A stretch of 64,000 bases of DNA from assembly GCF_034366625.1 (NCBI RefSeq), contig NZ_JAXMIH010000010.1:239879-303878 (forward strand), read 5' to 3'. Shown here piece by piece: positions 55,180-64,000 of the stretch. The DNA comes from Prosthecobacter sp. Its GTDB lineage: Bacteria; Verrucomicrobiota; Verrucomicrobiia; Verrucomicrobiales; Verrucomicrobiaceae. How positions within the stretch are numbered: position 1 is the first letter of the stretch; each line of letters starts with the position of its first letter. Below the pieces are notes generated by a model, which worked only from the letters and a program-made list of their open reading frames with translations, did no database searches and was not told the origin of the DNA. Made by a program: the position numbers and the translations under genes.

Positions 55180-57195
55180 ATGAAACACACGCTCCTCCTC
55201 GCCTTCTTCGCCGCAGCGCTCGCCCAGGCCGAAGACATCCGCCTTCAGCCGCCGAAAGACCTGAACGGCTACTTCCCCTTCAATCCGCCGTCATCGTTGA
55301 GTGAATGGGACCAGCGAAAGGAGCAGGTGCGTCGCCAAATCCTCGTTTCTCAGGGCTTGTGGCCGATGCCGACGAAGACGCCGCTCAATGCGGTTATTCA
55401 TGGCAAGATCGAGCGGGAGGGCTACACCATCGAGAAAGTCTATTTCGAGAGCGCGCCCGGATTTTTTGTCACCGGCAGCCTCTACCGGCCCACCAACCCG
55501 AAAGGCAAGGTTCCCGGCGTCATGTTCGCTCATGGACACTGGAAGGATGCGCGTCTCTCCCTGTCCACCGATGACGTGGTGCGTCGTGAAATCGCCACAG
55601 GCGGTGAGCGCTTCGAGCGCGGTGGGAAGAGCATCTTCCAGTCGCTCTGCGTGCAACTCGCGCGCATGGGCTGCGTCGTCTGGCAGTGGGACATGCTCAG
55701 CGATTCAGATTCCGTTCAGATTCCGCGTGAGATCGTGCATACTTTCGCCAAACAACGCCCGGAGTCGAATACGACGGAGAATTGGGGCCTCTATAGCCCG
55801 CAGGCGGAGTCGCATCTGCAATCCATCATGGGCCTGCAAACCTGGAATGCCGTGCGCGGTCTCGATTTCCTGCTCTCGCTGCCCGAAGTTGATCCCGAGC
55901 GCACCGCCATCACCGGCGCGAGCGGCGGCGGCACACAGACGATGCTGCTCGCGGCCATCGACGACCGCATCAAGCTCTCCTTCCCCTGCGTGATGGTCAG
56001 CACGTCAATGCAAGGCGGCTGCACCTGCGAAAACTCATCACTGCTGCGCATCAACACCGGCAACATCGAATTCGCCGGACTCTTTGCGCCGAAACCGCAG
56101 GGCATGAACACCGCCAATGACTGGACGAAGGAACTCTCCACCAAAGGCTTCCCCGATTTACAGAAGCTGTACGCGACGCATGGCAAGAAGGACAACGTCT
56201 TCCTCCTGCGCGGCGAGCACTTCCCGCACAACTACAACGCAGTCACGCGCTCCGCGTTCTACACCTTCCTCAACAAGCACTTCAAGCTCGGCTTCCCCTC
56301 GCCCGTCATCGAGCAGGACTACGAACCGCTCACCAAGGAACAGCTCACGGTCTGGGACGAGAAACACCCCGCGCCGAAAGCCGCGGACCCTGAGTTTGAA
56401 CGCAAGCTGCTCAAATACTTCACCGAGGATTCTAACAAACAACTGCGTGACGCTGATCCGCAAATCCTGCGCCAGGCAGTCGAAGTTGTCATTGGCCGCA
56501 GCTACGACAAGGCGGGCACGGTTGAGTGGGAACTCAAAGACAAGCAGGATCGCGGTGACCACCTTGAAATGACCGGCACGTTGACCAACAAGACCCACAG
56601 CGAGGAATTGAACGTGGCCTGGTTGTATCCGAAGCAGTGGAACGGCCGTGTGATCATCTGGCTTGATGACGCGGGCAAGTCCGGCATCGCCAACAAACAA
56701 GTGAAGGAGCTGGTCGCTGGTGGTAGCGCCGTTCTCGGTGTCGATTTGCTTTTCCAAGGTGGCGAACCGGTCAAACAAACGCGCGTCGTTGCCAATCCAC
56801 GTGAGTTCGCCGGTTACACGCATGGTTACAACCACGCGCTCTTCGCGCAACGCACGCACGACGTGCTCACGCTCATCACCTTCCTGCGCAACACGAAGGT
56901 TGGCGATCATCCGAGTCCAAAAAATGTTTACCTCGCCGCTTTCGGCTCACAGACCGGCCCCATCGCCGTCGCAGCACGCGCTTTGGCCGGTGAAGCCGTG
57001 GAACGTGCCGCCATGGACACGCACGGCTTCCGCTTCGGCAAAGTGCTCGACTACCGCGATCCTATGTTCCTTCCTGGTGGGTCCAAATACCTCGACCTGC
57101 CCGGCATGATCGATCTCCAGGGGCCGCATCTGCGCTGGATCAAAGGCGAAGGCAAAGATCCCGAGAGTTCGGCAGTGGAGTGGTTGCTAAAGTAA
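55180..57195 (+). CDS. Secreted alpha/beta-hydrolase, acetyl-xylan esterase-like
   Basis: 671 residues from ATG 55180 with a signal peptide (TLLLAFFAAALAQA); the open frame upstream is not protein-like. An alpha/beta-hydrolase domain carries the nucleophile S248 in TGASGGGTQTML after the strand VDPERTAI, plus an oxyanion-type GHWKDARL. A second hydrolase-like half follows (from about 430; VIIWLDDAGKSGIANKQV), probably a degenerate repeat with no GxSxG. Such proteins in Planctomycetes and Verrucomicrobia are annotated as acetyl-xylan esterases; the substrate is inferred. Paired with the beta-helix gene. Confidence 0.82.
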   Translation: MKHTLLLAFFAAALAQAEDIRLQPPKDLNGYFPFNPPSSLSEWDQRKEQVRRQILVSQGLWPMPTKTPLNAVIHGKIEREGYTIEKVYFESAPGFFVTGSLYRPTNPKGKVPGVMFAHGHWKDARLSLSTDDVVRREIATGGERFERGGKSIFQSLCVQLARMGCVVWQWDMLSDSDSVQIPREIVHTFAKQRPESNTTENWGLYSPQAESHLQSIMGLQTWNAVRGLDFLLSLPEVDPERTAITGASGGGTQTMLLAAIDDRIKLSFPCVMVSTSMQGGCTCENSSLLRINTGNIEFAGLFAPKPQGMNTANDWTKELSTKGFPDLQKLYATHGKKDNVFLLRGEHFPHNYNAVTRSAFYTFLNKHFKLGFPSPVIEQDYEPLTKEQLTVWDEKHPAPKAADPEFERKLLKYFTEDSNKQLRDADPQILRQAVEVVIGRSYDKAGTVEWELKDKQDRGDHLEMTGTLTNKTHSEELNVAWLYPKQWNGRVIIWLDDAGKSGIANKQVKELVAGGSAVLGVDLLFQGGEPVKQTRVVANPREFAGYTHGYNHALFAQRTHDVLTLITFLRNTKVGDHPSPKNVYLAAFGSQTGPIAVAARALAGEAVERAAMDTHGFRFGKVLDYRDPMFLPGGSKYLDLPGMIDLQGPHLRWIKGEGKDPESSAVEWLLK

Positions 57196-57217
57196 GACCT
57201 CCTATCACTCAAACAAA

Positions 57218-57239
57218 CAAGGGGCCGTTTGGCCCCTTG
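57218..57239. terminator. Bidirectional terminator between esterase and serA
   Basis: CAAGGGGCC (57218-57226) and GGCCCCTTG (57231-57239) form a perfect 9-bp stem with a GTTT loop. On the minus strand it is followed by TTTGTTTGAG, so it best serves serA; the plus side has a weaker TTG run. Confidence 0.8.
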
Positions 57240-57270
57240 TTGCATGATTCGAAAGCGTTCTGGTGGTGAA

Positions 57271-58878
57271 TCACACCACCACGCAATGCACGCGGGTGAT
57301 GCCCTGGATCTTCTCCAGTTCGGCAAGCACTTCGACGGCGGGCGTGGAGTCGAGCGTGAGCAAAGTCAGCGCGGTGCCGCCTTCCTTGTTCCGGCTGAGG
57401 GACATGTCGGCAATGTTGACCTGGTTTTTCCCAAGGATGCTGCTGTAGGCGGCGATCATGCCGGGGCGGTCCTGGTTCTCGATGAGGAGCAGGGTGCCTT
57501 CAGGACGAGTCTCGATGTGGCGGTCGTTGACCTTCACAATGCGTGGCTCACCAGCGAAGAAGGTGCCGGCGATGCTGGAGGTCTCGGTGCCGTTGCTGGC
57601 CTGGACTTCGATGAGGTCGGTGAAGACGCTGGCCTCAGGCAGGCGGCTTTCGGTGAAGCGCAGGCCGAGGTTTTCAGCGACGCCGTTGGCATTGATGTAG
57701 TTCACCTGTTCCGGGCCGACCGCGCGTTCGAGGAAGCCTTTGAGCACGGCACGGGAGATGAGCGAGGTGTCGCCGCTGCCGATTTTGCCGCTGTAATTGA
57801 TGCGGACGACGTTCGAGCGCGACGGAGCGAGCTGGGAAACAACGCGGCCAAGCAGTTCACCAAATTTGAGGAAGGGTCCGATCTCGGCGAGCACTTTGGG
57901 ATCGACGTTCGGCATGTTCACCGCGTTCACGACGGTGCCGAGGAGGAGGTGGGCTTTGATGACTTCGGCGATCTCGATGCCGACGTTTTCCTGCGCCTCT
58001 TCCGTGCTGGCGCCGAGGTGCGGGGTGAAGACGGTGTTTGGAGCACTGAGCAGCGGGTAGTCGGCAGGTGGTGGCTCGACTTCGAAGACATCAAGCGCAG
58101 CACCGGCGATGATGCCATCGGTGAGCGCCTGGGCGAGAGCGGCGTCATCGATGAGACCGCCGCGGGCGCAGTTGATGATGCGGCAGGATTTTTTCAGCGA
58201 GGCGAGACGCTTCGCGTTGATCATGTGCTTCGTCTCCGGAGTGAGCGGCATGTGCATCGTGATGTAATCCGCCTGCACGATGGCGGCATCAAGGTCTTCG
58301 CACAGCTCCACGCCGAGGCTTTCGGCACGGTTTTTGGACAGATAGGGATCGTAAGCCACGACGCTCATGCCGAAGGCCTTCGCACGCTTGGCGAACTCAG
58401 CGCCGATGCGGCCCATGCCGAGCACGACGAGCGTTTTGCCATAGACTTCGGTGCCTTGAAAGCTTTTGCGGTCCCACTTGCCGCTGACAATGGTGGCGTG
58501 CGCCTGCGGGGTCTTGCGGGAGAGGGCCATCATCAAAGTGAAAGCCTGCTCGGCGGTGGAGATCGTGTTGCCGCCGGGAGTGTTCATCACCACCACGCCG
58601 CGCTTCGAGGCGACTGGCACGTCGATGTTATCGACGCCCACACCGGCGCGACCGATGACTTTGAGATTGGGGGCGGCTTCGAGCACTTTGGCGGTCACTT
58701 TGGCACCGCTGCGGACGATGATGGCGTGCGCGTTGCGGGAGGCTTCGATCATGGCATCCTCGGCCTTGAGATTCATGTTCACCTCGACGGAGAAAGACGG
58801 CTCCGCTTTGAGCAGGTCGATGCCTTTGCTCGAAATAGGGTCGTTGTTGCCGGCGATGAGGATGTTGAACTTGGACAT
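57271..58878 (-). CDS. serA: D-3-phosphoglycerate dehydrogenase
   Basis: 535 residues, the long form with ASB and ACT domains. It oxidises 3-phosphoglycerate in the first step of serine synthesis. The NAD-binding motif is VLGMGRIGAEFAKRAKAFGM; active-site Arg and His regions are NCARGGLIDDAAL and FTPHLGASTEEAQ. The intervening ASB domain and the C-terminal ACT domain (LLLIENQDRPGMIAAYSSIL) usually mediate serine feedback. Monocistronic; converges on the esterase gene with a shared terminator. Confidence 0.97.
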   Translation of the reverse strand: MSKFNILIAGNNDPISSKGIDLLKAEPSFSVEVNMNLKAEDAMIEASRNAHAIIVRSGAKVTAKVLEAAPNLKVIGRAGVGVDNIDVPVASKRGVVVMNTPGGNTISTAEQAFTLMMALSRKTPQAHATIVSGKWDRKSFQGTEVYGKTLVVLGMGRIGAEFAKRAKAFGMSVVAYDPYLSKNRAESLGVELCEDLDAAIVQADYITMHMPLTPETKHMINAKRLASLKKSCRIINCARGGLIDDAALAQALTDGIIAGAALDVFEVEPPPADYPLLSAPNTVFTPHLGASTEEAQENVGIEIAEVIKAHLLLGTVVNAVNMPNVDPKVLAEIGPFLKFGELLGRVVSQLAPSRSNVVRINYSGKIGSGDTSLISRAVLKGFLERAVGPEQVNYINANGVAENLGLRFTESRLPEASVFTDLIEVQASNGTETSSIAGTFFAGEPRIVKVNDRHIETRPEGTLLLIENQDRPGMIAAYSSILGKNQVNIADMSLSRNKEGGTALTLLTLDSTPAVEVLAELEKIQGITRVHCVVV

Positions 58879-58980
58879 GGGTTGGTTTGGGGGAAAGGGC
58901 GCGCAGACTAGCCACCTTTAACCTGCGCTCAAGGAGCAATGCGTGCTGGACAGAACAAGGGGGGCAGCGTTGAATGACGC

Positions 58981-60141
58981 ATGCTTGCTGGAATCATGTC
59001 CGCGTCTGTTTTCCTCGCCTTGACAGGCCCTCTTTCCATGGAGGAGTTCGCTGTCGCGGCCGGAATCGCAGTACTGCTGCCGCTGATCGTCTGGCTGGTG
59101 ATGCGGAGCAAATCCAAACGCCAGCAGGCCGAAGCCACCGCCGCTTTGGACAAACTGCGCACCGATTCCGCAGCCGCGTTGAAAGCCGAGCAGGAGAAGG
59201 CCGCCGCGCAGGCTGCCGCCGCTCACAAGACAGCGACTGAAGCCACCGCGCGTTTCACCGACCTGGAACAGCGTTTCACCACGCATCGCGAGGTCGCGGA
59301 TCGCCGGGCGAACGATGCTTCGCAGCAGATCACCCGTTTGGAGAGCGAACTGGCCGCCACACGTGAGATCGCCGCGAAGCTTCCGCCCACAGAGTCTCGC
59401 ATCAAGGATCTCGAAATCGCCCTGGCGGCCGAGCAGGGCCGGGTGAAGGCACAGGAACAGGCCATTGAGGCGACAAACGCCCGTGCCGCTGATTTTGAAA
59501 AGCGTTTGATCGAAGCGCAGGAAGTGCTGCTCAAAGGCAAGGCGCAGATGCAGGAGTTTGAGGCTGAAATGCGCAAGGTGAAGGCCGAGCAGGCTGCCTA
59601 TGCCGCCGCGGGCGGCCCCGAAGCCGAACTGGCGAAGGCCCGCGAGGCCAATCAGCAGGCTGAGGCGAAGATTGCGAATCTGCAACGTGCCTTGAAAGCC
59701 GCCGAGGCCCGCATCGAGATGGTGCAGAAAGAATTCATGAACGCCGTCGGTGTCGCCTCCGCTCCTGTGATGGGCGGGCCTTCTCCTGCGGCCGTCAGCG
59801 ACAAAAAGATTCGTGATTTGGAGGAAAAGCTGGCCCAACTGGAAGCCGAGTCGCGCAAACGTGCGCGTGAGGACGGTTACAAGATTGCAGAGCTCGAATA
59901 CCGGCTCAGCGAAGCGCTGGAGAGCGCCAAGACTTCCTCTGGGAAGTCCGAGCCTCCCCAGGCGGTACCGCCGCCTGCTGAACCCCATTCACCCGCGGCG
60001 TCCCCTGTCATCGAGGAACCCGTGAGTGAATCCCCTGCGTTCGCCACCTCTCAGCAGGCAACGACCGAAGCAGAACCTGTGAAAGAGGAAACTCCGCCGT
60101 CATCGATCACGCTTGCCGGGACGCCCACACCCTCAGCCTAG
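58981..60141 (+). CDS. Membrane-anchored coiled-coil protein
   Basis: 386 residues. A membrane helix near the N-terminus (VAAGIAVLLPLIVWLVM) is followed by some 230 residues of Ala/Glu/Lys heptad sequence (about 45-290) and a low-complexity Pro/Glu/Ser tail. MSASVFL (58996) and MEEFAVA (59038) are alternative starts. Not recognised; the layout (one membrane anchor, long coiled coil) fits an envelope spacer or scaffold, but nothing around it points to a partner. Divergent from serA. Confidence 0.72.
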   Translation: MLAGIMSASVFLALTGPLSMEEFAVAAGIAVLLPLIVWLVMRSKSKRQQAEATAALDKLRTDSAAALKAEQEKAAAQAAAAHKTATEATARFTDLEQRFTTHREVADRRANDASQQITRLESELAATREIAAKLPPTESRIKDLEIALAAEQGRVKAQEQAIEATNARAADFEKRLIEAQEVLLKGKAQMQEFEAEMRKVKAEQAAYAAAGGPEAELAKAREANQQAEAKIANLQRALKAAEARIEMVQKEFMNAVGVASAPVMGGPSPAAVSDKKIRDLEEKLAQLEAESRKRAREDGYKIAELEYRLSEALESAKTSSGKSEPPQAVPPPAEPHSPAASPVIEEPVSESPAFATSQQATTEAEPVKEETPPSSITLAGTPTPSA

Positions 60142-60217
60142 CCTGAAGGCGGCTTTGGAGTCACCTGCGATCTCTCCTGGCAATTTTTCCCACACACACG
60201 CGTTTTACTCGCCCCGC

Positions 60218-61552
60218 ATGAAACTCACCCTTGCCCTTCTCACCCTTTTCTCTGTCTCCGCCTTTTCCGCCACGGACTGGTCCCGCTTCCGCGGTCCGAA
60301 TGGCAGCGGCCTCGCTGAAACCACCGGTTTGCCTGCCGTGGTCGATGACAGCACCACGCTGTGGAAAGTGCCGGTGGGCAAAGGCTGGTCCTCGCCCGTG
60401 CTCTGGGGCGACATGGTTGTTGTCACCGCCGAGACCTCCTCGCCTGTATTGGCCAAGCGAAACGAGAAAGCAGCCCCCAGTGCGGGCAAACGTGCCGTCA
60501 TCGCCTTCTCCGCCAAGGATGGCAAGGAGCTGTGGCGGCATGAGGAGGAATTTGTCTCCCACCACATCCATCCGCAGTACAACACCTTCGCCAGCAGTTC
60601 CGCCTTCATCGACGCCGAGCGCATCTACATCAACTGGAGCACCGGCACGACCATCCAGGCTCTCGCCCTCGACCACAGCGGCAAACAGGTGTGGCGGAAC
60701 GAGCATGTGGCCGATTACATCCATGAGCACGGCACCGGCATCTCCCCCGTTGTGGCCGATGGCATCATGATCGTGCGCAGCGAGTTCGACTGGCAGCGCG
60801 ATGGCAAGGTGTACACCGAAGATCCCGCGCAGCAGAAATGGAAGTCCTGCATCGTCGGCCTCGACGCCAAAACCGGCAAGCAGGCCTGGAAGCTCGACAT
60901 CCCCAACTGCCTCAACACCTTCTCCACGCCCGTGGTGCATGAATTGAAGAACGGCAAAAAAGAAGTGATCTGCGCCGATACCGGCAGCGGTGTCATAGGC
61001 ATCGACCTCAAGACCGGCAAGATCAACTGGCAGCACAATCCCGGCTACAGCCAGCGCAGCCTCGGCTCCGGTGTGTTGAGCGACGACTTCTACTTCTGCA
61101 CCTTCGGCACCGGCGGTGGTGTGAAGGAAGTGGCTGCGCTCGATTTGAAAAGCGGCAAGCCCCAGCCGGTGGCCTTCGACATCCCCAAAGGCCTGCCCTA
61201 CGTCCCCTCGCCTCTCGTCATCGGCGAGCACATGTATCTCCTCGGCGACGGCGGCATCCTGCGCTGCGTGGAGTTCAAGACCGGCAAGGTCATCTACGAG
61301 GAGCGCATCGAAGGCACCGCTGGCAGCGCCAAGTTCTTCAGCAGCCCCGTCGCAGGAGACGGCAAAATCTTCTGCGCCAGCCAGCAGGGCGATCTCATCG
61401 TGATCAAAGCCGGTCCGAAGTTCGAGAAACTCGCCGCCAGCAAGCTCGATGGCCCGGTAAATTCCGTCCCTGCCATCGGCGACAAGCGTCTCTACGTCCG
61501 CACCGTGAACTCGCTCTACAGCATTGGTGCCAAGGGACAGCCGGTGCCGTGA
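60218..61552 (+). CDS. Secreted PQQ-binding-like beta-propeller protein
   Basis: 444 residues from ATG 60218, giving signal peptide LTLALLTLFSVSAFSA. Blades of the PQQ/quinoprotein-like propeller are visible: WSRFRGPNGSGLAETTGLP at the start, FSAKDGKELWRHEEE, LDHSGKQVWRNEH, LDAKTGKQAWKLDIPN, IDLKTGKINWQHNPGY and LRCVEFKTGKVIYEERI. Many verrucomicrobial proteins of this kind lack enzymatic PQQ ligands and may be structural or binding proteins. Function not established. Followed by a convergent gene. Confidence 0.87.
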   Translation: MKLTLALLTLFSVSAFSATDWSRFRGPNGSGLAETTGLPAVVDDSTTLWKVPVGKGWSSPVLWGDMVVVTAETSSPVLAKRNEKAAPSAGKRAVIAFSAKDGKELWRHEEEFVSHHIHPQYNTFASSSAFIDAERIYINWSTGTTIQALALDHSGKQVWRNEHVADYIHEHGTGISPVVADGIMIVRSEFDWQRDGKVYTEDPAQQKWKSCIVGLDAKTGKQAWKLDIPNCLNTFSTPVVHELKNGKKEVICADTGSGVIGIDLKTGKINWQHNPGYSQRSLGSGVLSDDFYFCTFGTGGGVKEVAALDLKSGKPQPVAFDIPKGLPYVPSPLVIGEHMYLLGDGGILRCVEFKTGKVIYEERIEGTAGSAKFFSSPVAGDGKIFCASQQGDLIVIKAGPKFEKLAASKLDGPVNSVPAIGDKRLYVRTVNSLYSIGAKGQPVP

Positions 61553-61560
61553 GTGATGCG

Positions 61561-62373
61561 TCAGGGAACAGCGCCTTCGCGCTCGACTGACACAGAGCCA
61601 TCGTTGTGAGCGACGATCTTTTTCTTCGTTCGATCTGCCTTCCGGCTGGTCAGGATGATGAGATTTCCCGCGTCGCTGTCGGTATGACCGGCACCCAGAT
61701 ACTCCCAGCCTTGACCGGGAACATTCAAATGTGACGGAAACTCAAGGAGTCTGCGATCCTCCAGAATCTTTTCATCGAACAACACATCCAGCGTGGGAGG
61801 ATACTTGCCCTCGTGATCAGCCGCATACTGCTTCATGCCCAGCACAATCTGCTTCGCATTGTTCACGGCTTTCATCTGGTTGCCTTGGATCTGCACTTGG
61901 GTGAAAGCCGGCACCGCCAGCGAGGCAATGATCGCGATGAACGGGAGCGCCACGATCATGATGTAACCCGTGACGAGTCCTGTGACGGCCATGCCACTTC
62001 CCTTCAACACTCCGGCGGATTTTTTGATCGCCGAGAGTCCGAGGTGTCCCAAGATGATCGCAGGAATGCATGGCAGCCAAAGCAGCAGGCCCAAAATGCC
62101 GCAGATCATGCTCCCAACCGCCATCCCGGACGTTTTCGCGTTTGGCAAAGTCACGGAGGTTCTTGCCGCAGAAGGACCAAAGACGGGCGCTGAAGCGGCA
62201 GGAATCGGCGGCGTCTGTGGCGGGATCAGCTTCGACAGCGGTTCCCACTCCGCCATGCCCTCGCACCAGCCGAGGTCGCTGCCGCTGAGTTCGCCAGACA
62301 CGAGGCGGCGATACACCTCCTGTTGGTCAAAGGGGCCTGACTTCTCTGCGTTTTTGGCGACGTGGTATTGCAT
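61561..62373 (-). CDS. GYF_2/DUF4190 protein with pseudopilin-like C-terminus
   Basis: 270 residues from ATG 62373. The N-terminus is a GYF_2/DUF4339 domain (MQYHVAKNAEKSGPFDQQEV, GMAEWEPLSKL). A DUF4190-type pair of membrane helices follows (SMICGILGLLLWLPCIPAII; SGMAVTGLVTGYIMIV). The rest is pseudopilin-like: LPFIAIIASLAVPAFTQVQI then NAKQIVLGMKQYAADHEGKYPPTLDVL, as in type II secretion G proteins, but without a leading prepilin cleavage site, since the helix is internal. The combination of the three parts is unusual; role unknown. Confidence 0.82.
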   Translation of the reverse strand: MQYHVAKNAEKSGPFDQQEVYRRLVSGELSGSDLGWCEGMAEWEPLSKLIPPQTPPIPAASAPVFGPSAARTSVTLPNAKTSGMAVGSMICGILGLLLWLPCIPAIILGHLGLSAIKKSAGVLKGSGMAVTGLVTGYIMIVALPFIAIIASLAVPAFTQVQIQGNQMKAVNNAKQIVLGMKQYAADHEGKYPPTLDVLFDEKILEDRRLLEFPSHLNVPGQGWEYLGAGHTDSDAGNLIILTSRKADRTKKKIVAHNDGSVSVEREGAVP

Positions 62374-62535
62374 GGCAGTGTGGGATGAGGATGGAAACGA
62401 CCGCAGGAATACCAGAATCCACCATCCCGGCACAACGACAAAAGGGGCGTGTTTCCATCAATCCCGTTCATGGCTGCCATGAGGAAAATCTCCTTTGCCA
62501 AGGCGGAGCGGGCGGGTATGTCTGCGGCCCAAATT

Positions 62536-63978
62536 ATGAGCAAAAAAAGTGACTTCGGATTGATCGGCCTCGCTGTGATGGGCCAAAACCTCGTTCTCAA
62601 CGTCGAAAGCCGCGGCTTCCAGGTCAGCGTCTATAACCGCACCACCAGCGTGACGGATGAGTTCCTCGCCAAACATCCCGGCAAAGCCCTCGTCGGTGCC
62701 CAAACGCTCGAAGAATTCGTTCAGAGCCTCGCCCTGCCACGCAAGATCCACATCATGGTGAAATCCACCGCCGTGAAGGACAGCGACCGTGACGCCGTGG
62801 ACGCCGTGATTGAGCAGCTCATCCCGCTCCTCGCCAAGGACGACATCATCATCGACGGCGGCAACAGCTTCTACCAGACCACCGAGCGTCGCGACGCCTA
62901 CCTCGCTGAGAAAGGCCTTCGCTTCATCGGTGCCGGCGTCTCCGGCGGTGAAGAAGGCGCCCGCAAAGGCCCAAGTATCATGCCCGGCGGCCCTGCCAGC
63001 ACCTGGGAGGTGATGAAGCCGATCTTTGAAAGCATCGCAGCCAAGGTCGATGGCGAACCTTGCGTCATCCACATCGGCCCAGGCGGTGCCGGTCACTACG
63101 TGAAGATGATCCACAACGGCATCGAGTATGGCGACATGCAGCTCATCTGCGAAGCCTACAACATCTTCAAGCACGCCGGCTTCACCACCGACGAGATGGC
63201 CGCCATCTTCAATGAATGGAACGAGGGCGACATGCAGAGCTACCTCATCCAGATCTCCGGCAAAGCCCTCGAACAGAAGGACCCCGAAACCGGCAAGTCC
63301 ATCGTCGAACTCATCGTCGATAAGGCCGGCCAGAAAGGCACCGGCCAGTGGACGCTCATGAACGCCGCCGAAAACGCCGTCGTCATCAGCACCATCAACG
63401 CCGCCGTCGAAGCCCGCATCCTCTCCAGCCAGAAGAAGCAGCGCGTCGCCGCCAGCACCCAGCTCACCGGCCCGAAGGTCAACATCACCATCGCCAAGGC
63501 TGAGCTTGTGAAGAAAGTTCACGACGCCCTCTACGCCTCCAAGATCATCAGCTACGCCCAGGGTCTCGACCTCGTCAAAACCATGGGCGAGAAGAAGAAA
63601 TGGGGCCTCGACCTCGGCCGCATCGCCAGCATCTGGCGCGGCGGTTGCATCATCCGCGCCCGCTTCCTCAATCGCATCACCGACGCCTATCGCACCAACG
63701 CCAGCCTCGCCAACCTCATGCTCGATCCGTTCTTCAAGGACGTCCTCAGCAAGACCCAGCAGAACTGGCGTGAAGTGGTCAGCATCGCCACCCTCAACGG
63801 CATCCCCTGCCCCGCCTTCAGCGCCAGCCTCGGCTACTACGACAGCTACCGCGCCGAGCGCCTTCCCGCCAACCTGCTGCAAGCCCAGCGCGACTTCTTC
63901 GGTGCCCACACCTACGAACGCACCGACAAGCCCGAAGGTCAGATGTTCCACACGGAGTGGCCGGAAGTGATCGGGTAA
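62536..63978 (+). CDS. gnd: 6-phosphogluconate dehydrogenase, decarboxylating
   Basis: 480 residues from ATG 62536 (MSKKSDFGLIGLAVMGQNLV), the family start; the frame is open upstream to 62449. It converts 6-phosphogluconate to ribulose-5-phosphate with NADPH and CO2 in the pentose phosphate pathway. NADP motif GLAVMGQN (11-18), catalytic K190 in GAGHYVKMIHNGIEYGDM with E197, and the C-terminal domain signature IWRGGCIIRARFL are intact. Length is that of the long dimeric class. Last gene of the window, with 22 bp remaining. Confidence 0.97.
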   Translation: MSKKSDFGLIGLAVMGQNLVLNVESRGFQVSVYNRTTSVTDEFLAKHPGKALVGAQTLEEFVQSLALPRKIHIMVKSTAVKDSDRDAVDAVIEQLIPLLAKDDIIIDGGNSFYQTTERRDAYLAEKGLRFIGAGVSGGEEGARKGPSIMPGGPASTWEVMKPIFESIAAKVDGEPCVIHIGPGGAGHYVKMIHNGIEYGDMQLICEAYNIFKHAGFTTDEMAAIFNEWNEGDMQSYLIQISGKALEQKDPETGKSIVELIVDKAGQKGTGQWTLMNAAENAVVISTINAAVEARILSSQKKQRVAASTQLTGPKVNITIAKAELVKKVHDALYASKIISYAQGLDLVKTMGEKKKWGLDLGRIASIWRGGCIIRARFLNRITDAYRTNASLANLMLDPFFKDVLSKTQQNWREVVSIATLNGIPCPAFSASLGYYDSYRAERLPANLLQAQRDFFGAHTYERTDKPEGQMFHTEWPEVIG

Positions 63979-64000
63979 AGTGGTCCGCACAGTCCTCTGT

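Noticed and set aside
57229..58911. 560-residue open frame opposite serA
   Set aside because: Antisense shadow; serA is intact with all motifs and the opposite protein has no recognisable domain.
62458..63990. 510-residue open frame opposite gnd
   Set aside because: Antisense shadow of an intact gnd; composition is Gly/Asp/Val-rich.

Overview
This window looks like chromosome of a heterotrophic, Gram-negative member of the Verrucomicrobiota, probably Verrucomicrobiales (Prosthecobacter/Verrucomicrobium-like). That placement is inferred from gene content, not from an rRNA gene. The content includes two secreted beta-propeller proteins with C-terminal CxxCH haem motifs of the Planctomycetes/Verrucomicrobia type, a Tat-exported DUF1501 protein, an Akkermansia Amuc_1098-like secretin, giant beta-helix surface proteins and an autotransporter. 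The DNA is GC-rich and genes are densely packed on both strands. No rRNA, tRNA, CRISPR array, transposase or integrase is visible.

Layout. 0-12.7 kb is mostly housekeeping: a truncated secreted-protein gene, a haem-binding propeller protein, ruvA, a CapK/PaaK-type ligase, htpG, a DUF937 protein, accB-accC, lepB, and a histidine decarboxylase gene overlapping a tandem-ACT gene. 12.7-26.3 kb holds two giant secreted proteins: a 2643-residue beta-helix protein built from a 2.8-kb tandem duplication, and a 1605-residue subtilisin-like protease with four 285-bp Ig-like repeats. They share a C-terminal module, and a second copy of the 3' end of lepA lies between them. 26-33.8 kb holds lepA, phhB, a secretin gene, mdh and a DUF1501 gene. 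33.8-35.0 kb is a gene-poor interval with two very small ORFs separated by a 93-bp element that folds like an integron attC site.

35-45.5 kb holds class II aldolase, an autotransporter, a five-gene Tol-Pal-like operon (tolQ-tolR-tolA/tonB-tolB-pal) with a recognisable promoter, then a second haem-binding propeller protein and a lipoprotein. 45.5-50.5 kb is a minus-strand cluster (TolC-like lipoprotein, HlyD-like adaptor, MacB-like ATPase) with no permease gene, followed by a LysM/CHAP-like protein. 50.6-57.2 kb holds an ECF-like sigma factor, a DMFase-like secreted protein, a toxin-antitoxin-like pair overlapping a DUF1851/Tdi1-like gene, and a beta-helix protein next to an alpha/beta-hydrolase (probably carbohydrate degradation). 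57.2-64 kb holds serA, a coiled-coil membrane protein, a PQQ-type propeller, a GYF/DUF4190/pseudopilin-like protein and gnd.

The least explained features are the attC-like cassette site, the displaced lepA tail flanking the protease gene, the shared C-terminal module of the two giants, the histidine decarboxylase-ACT gene pair, the dispersed palindrome that supplies the start of the pal-like gene, and a family of GGTCAAGG palindromes found in three intergenic gaps.
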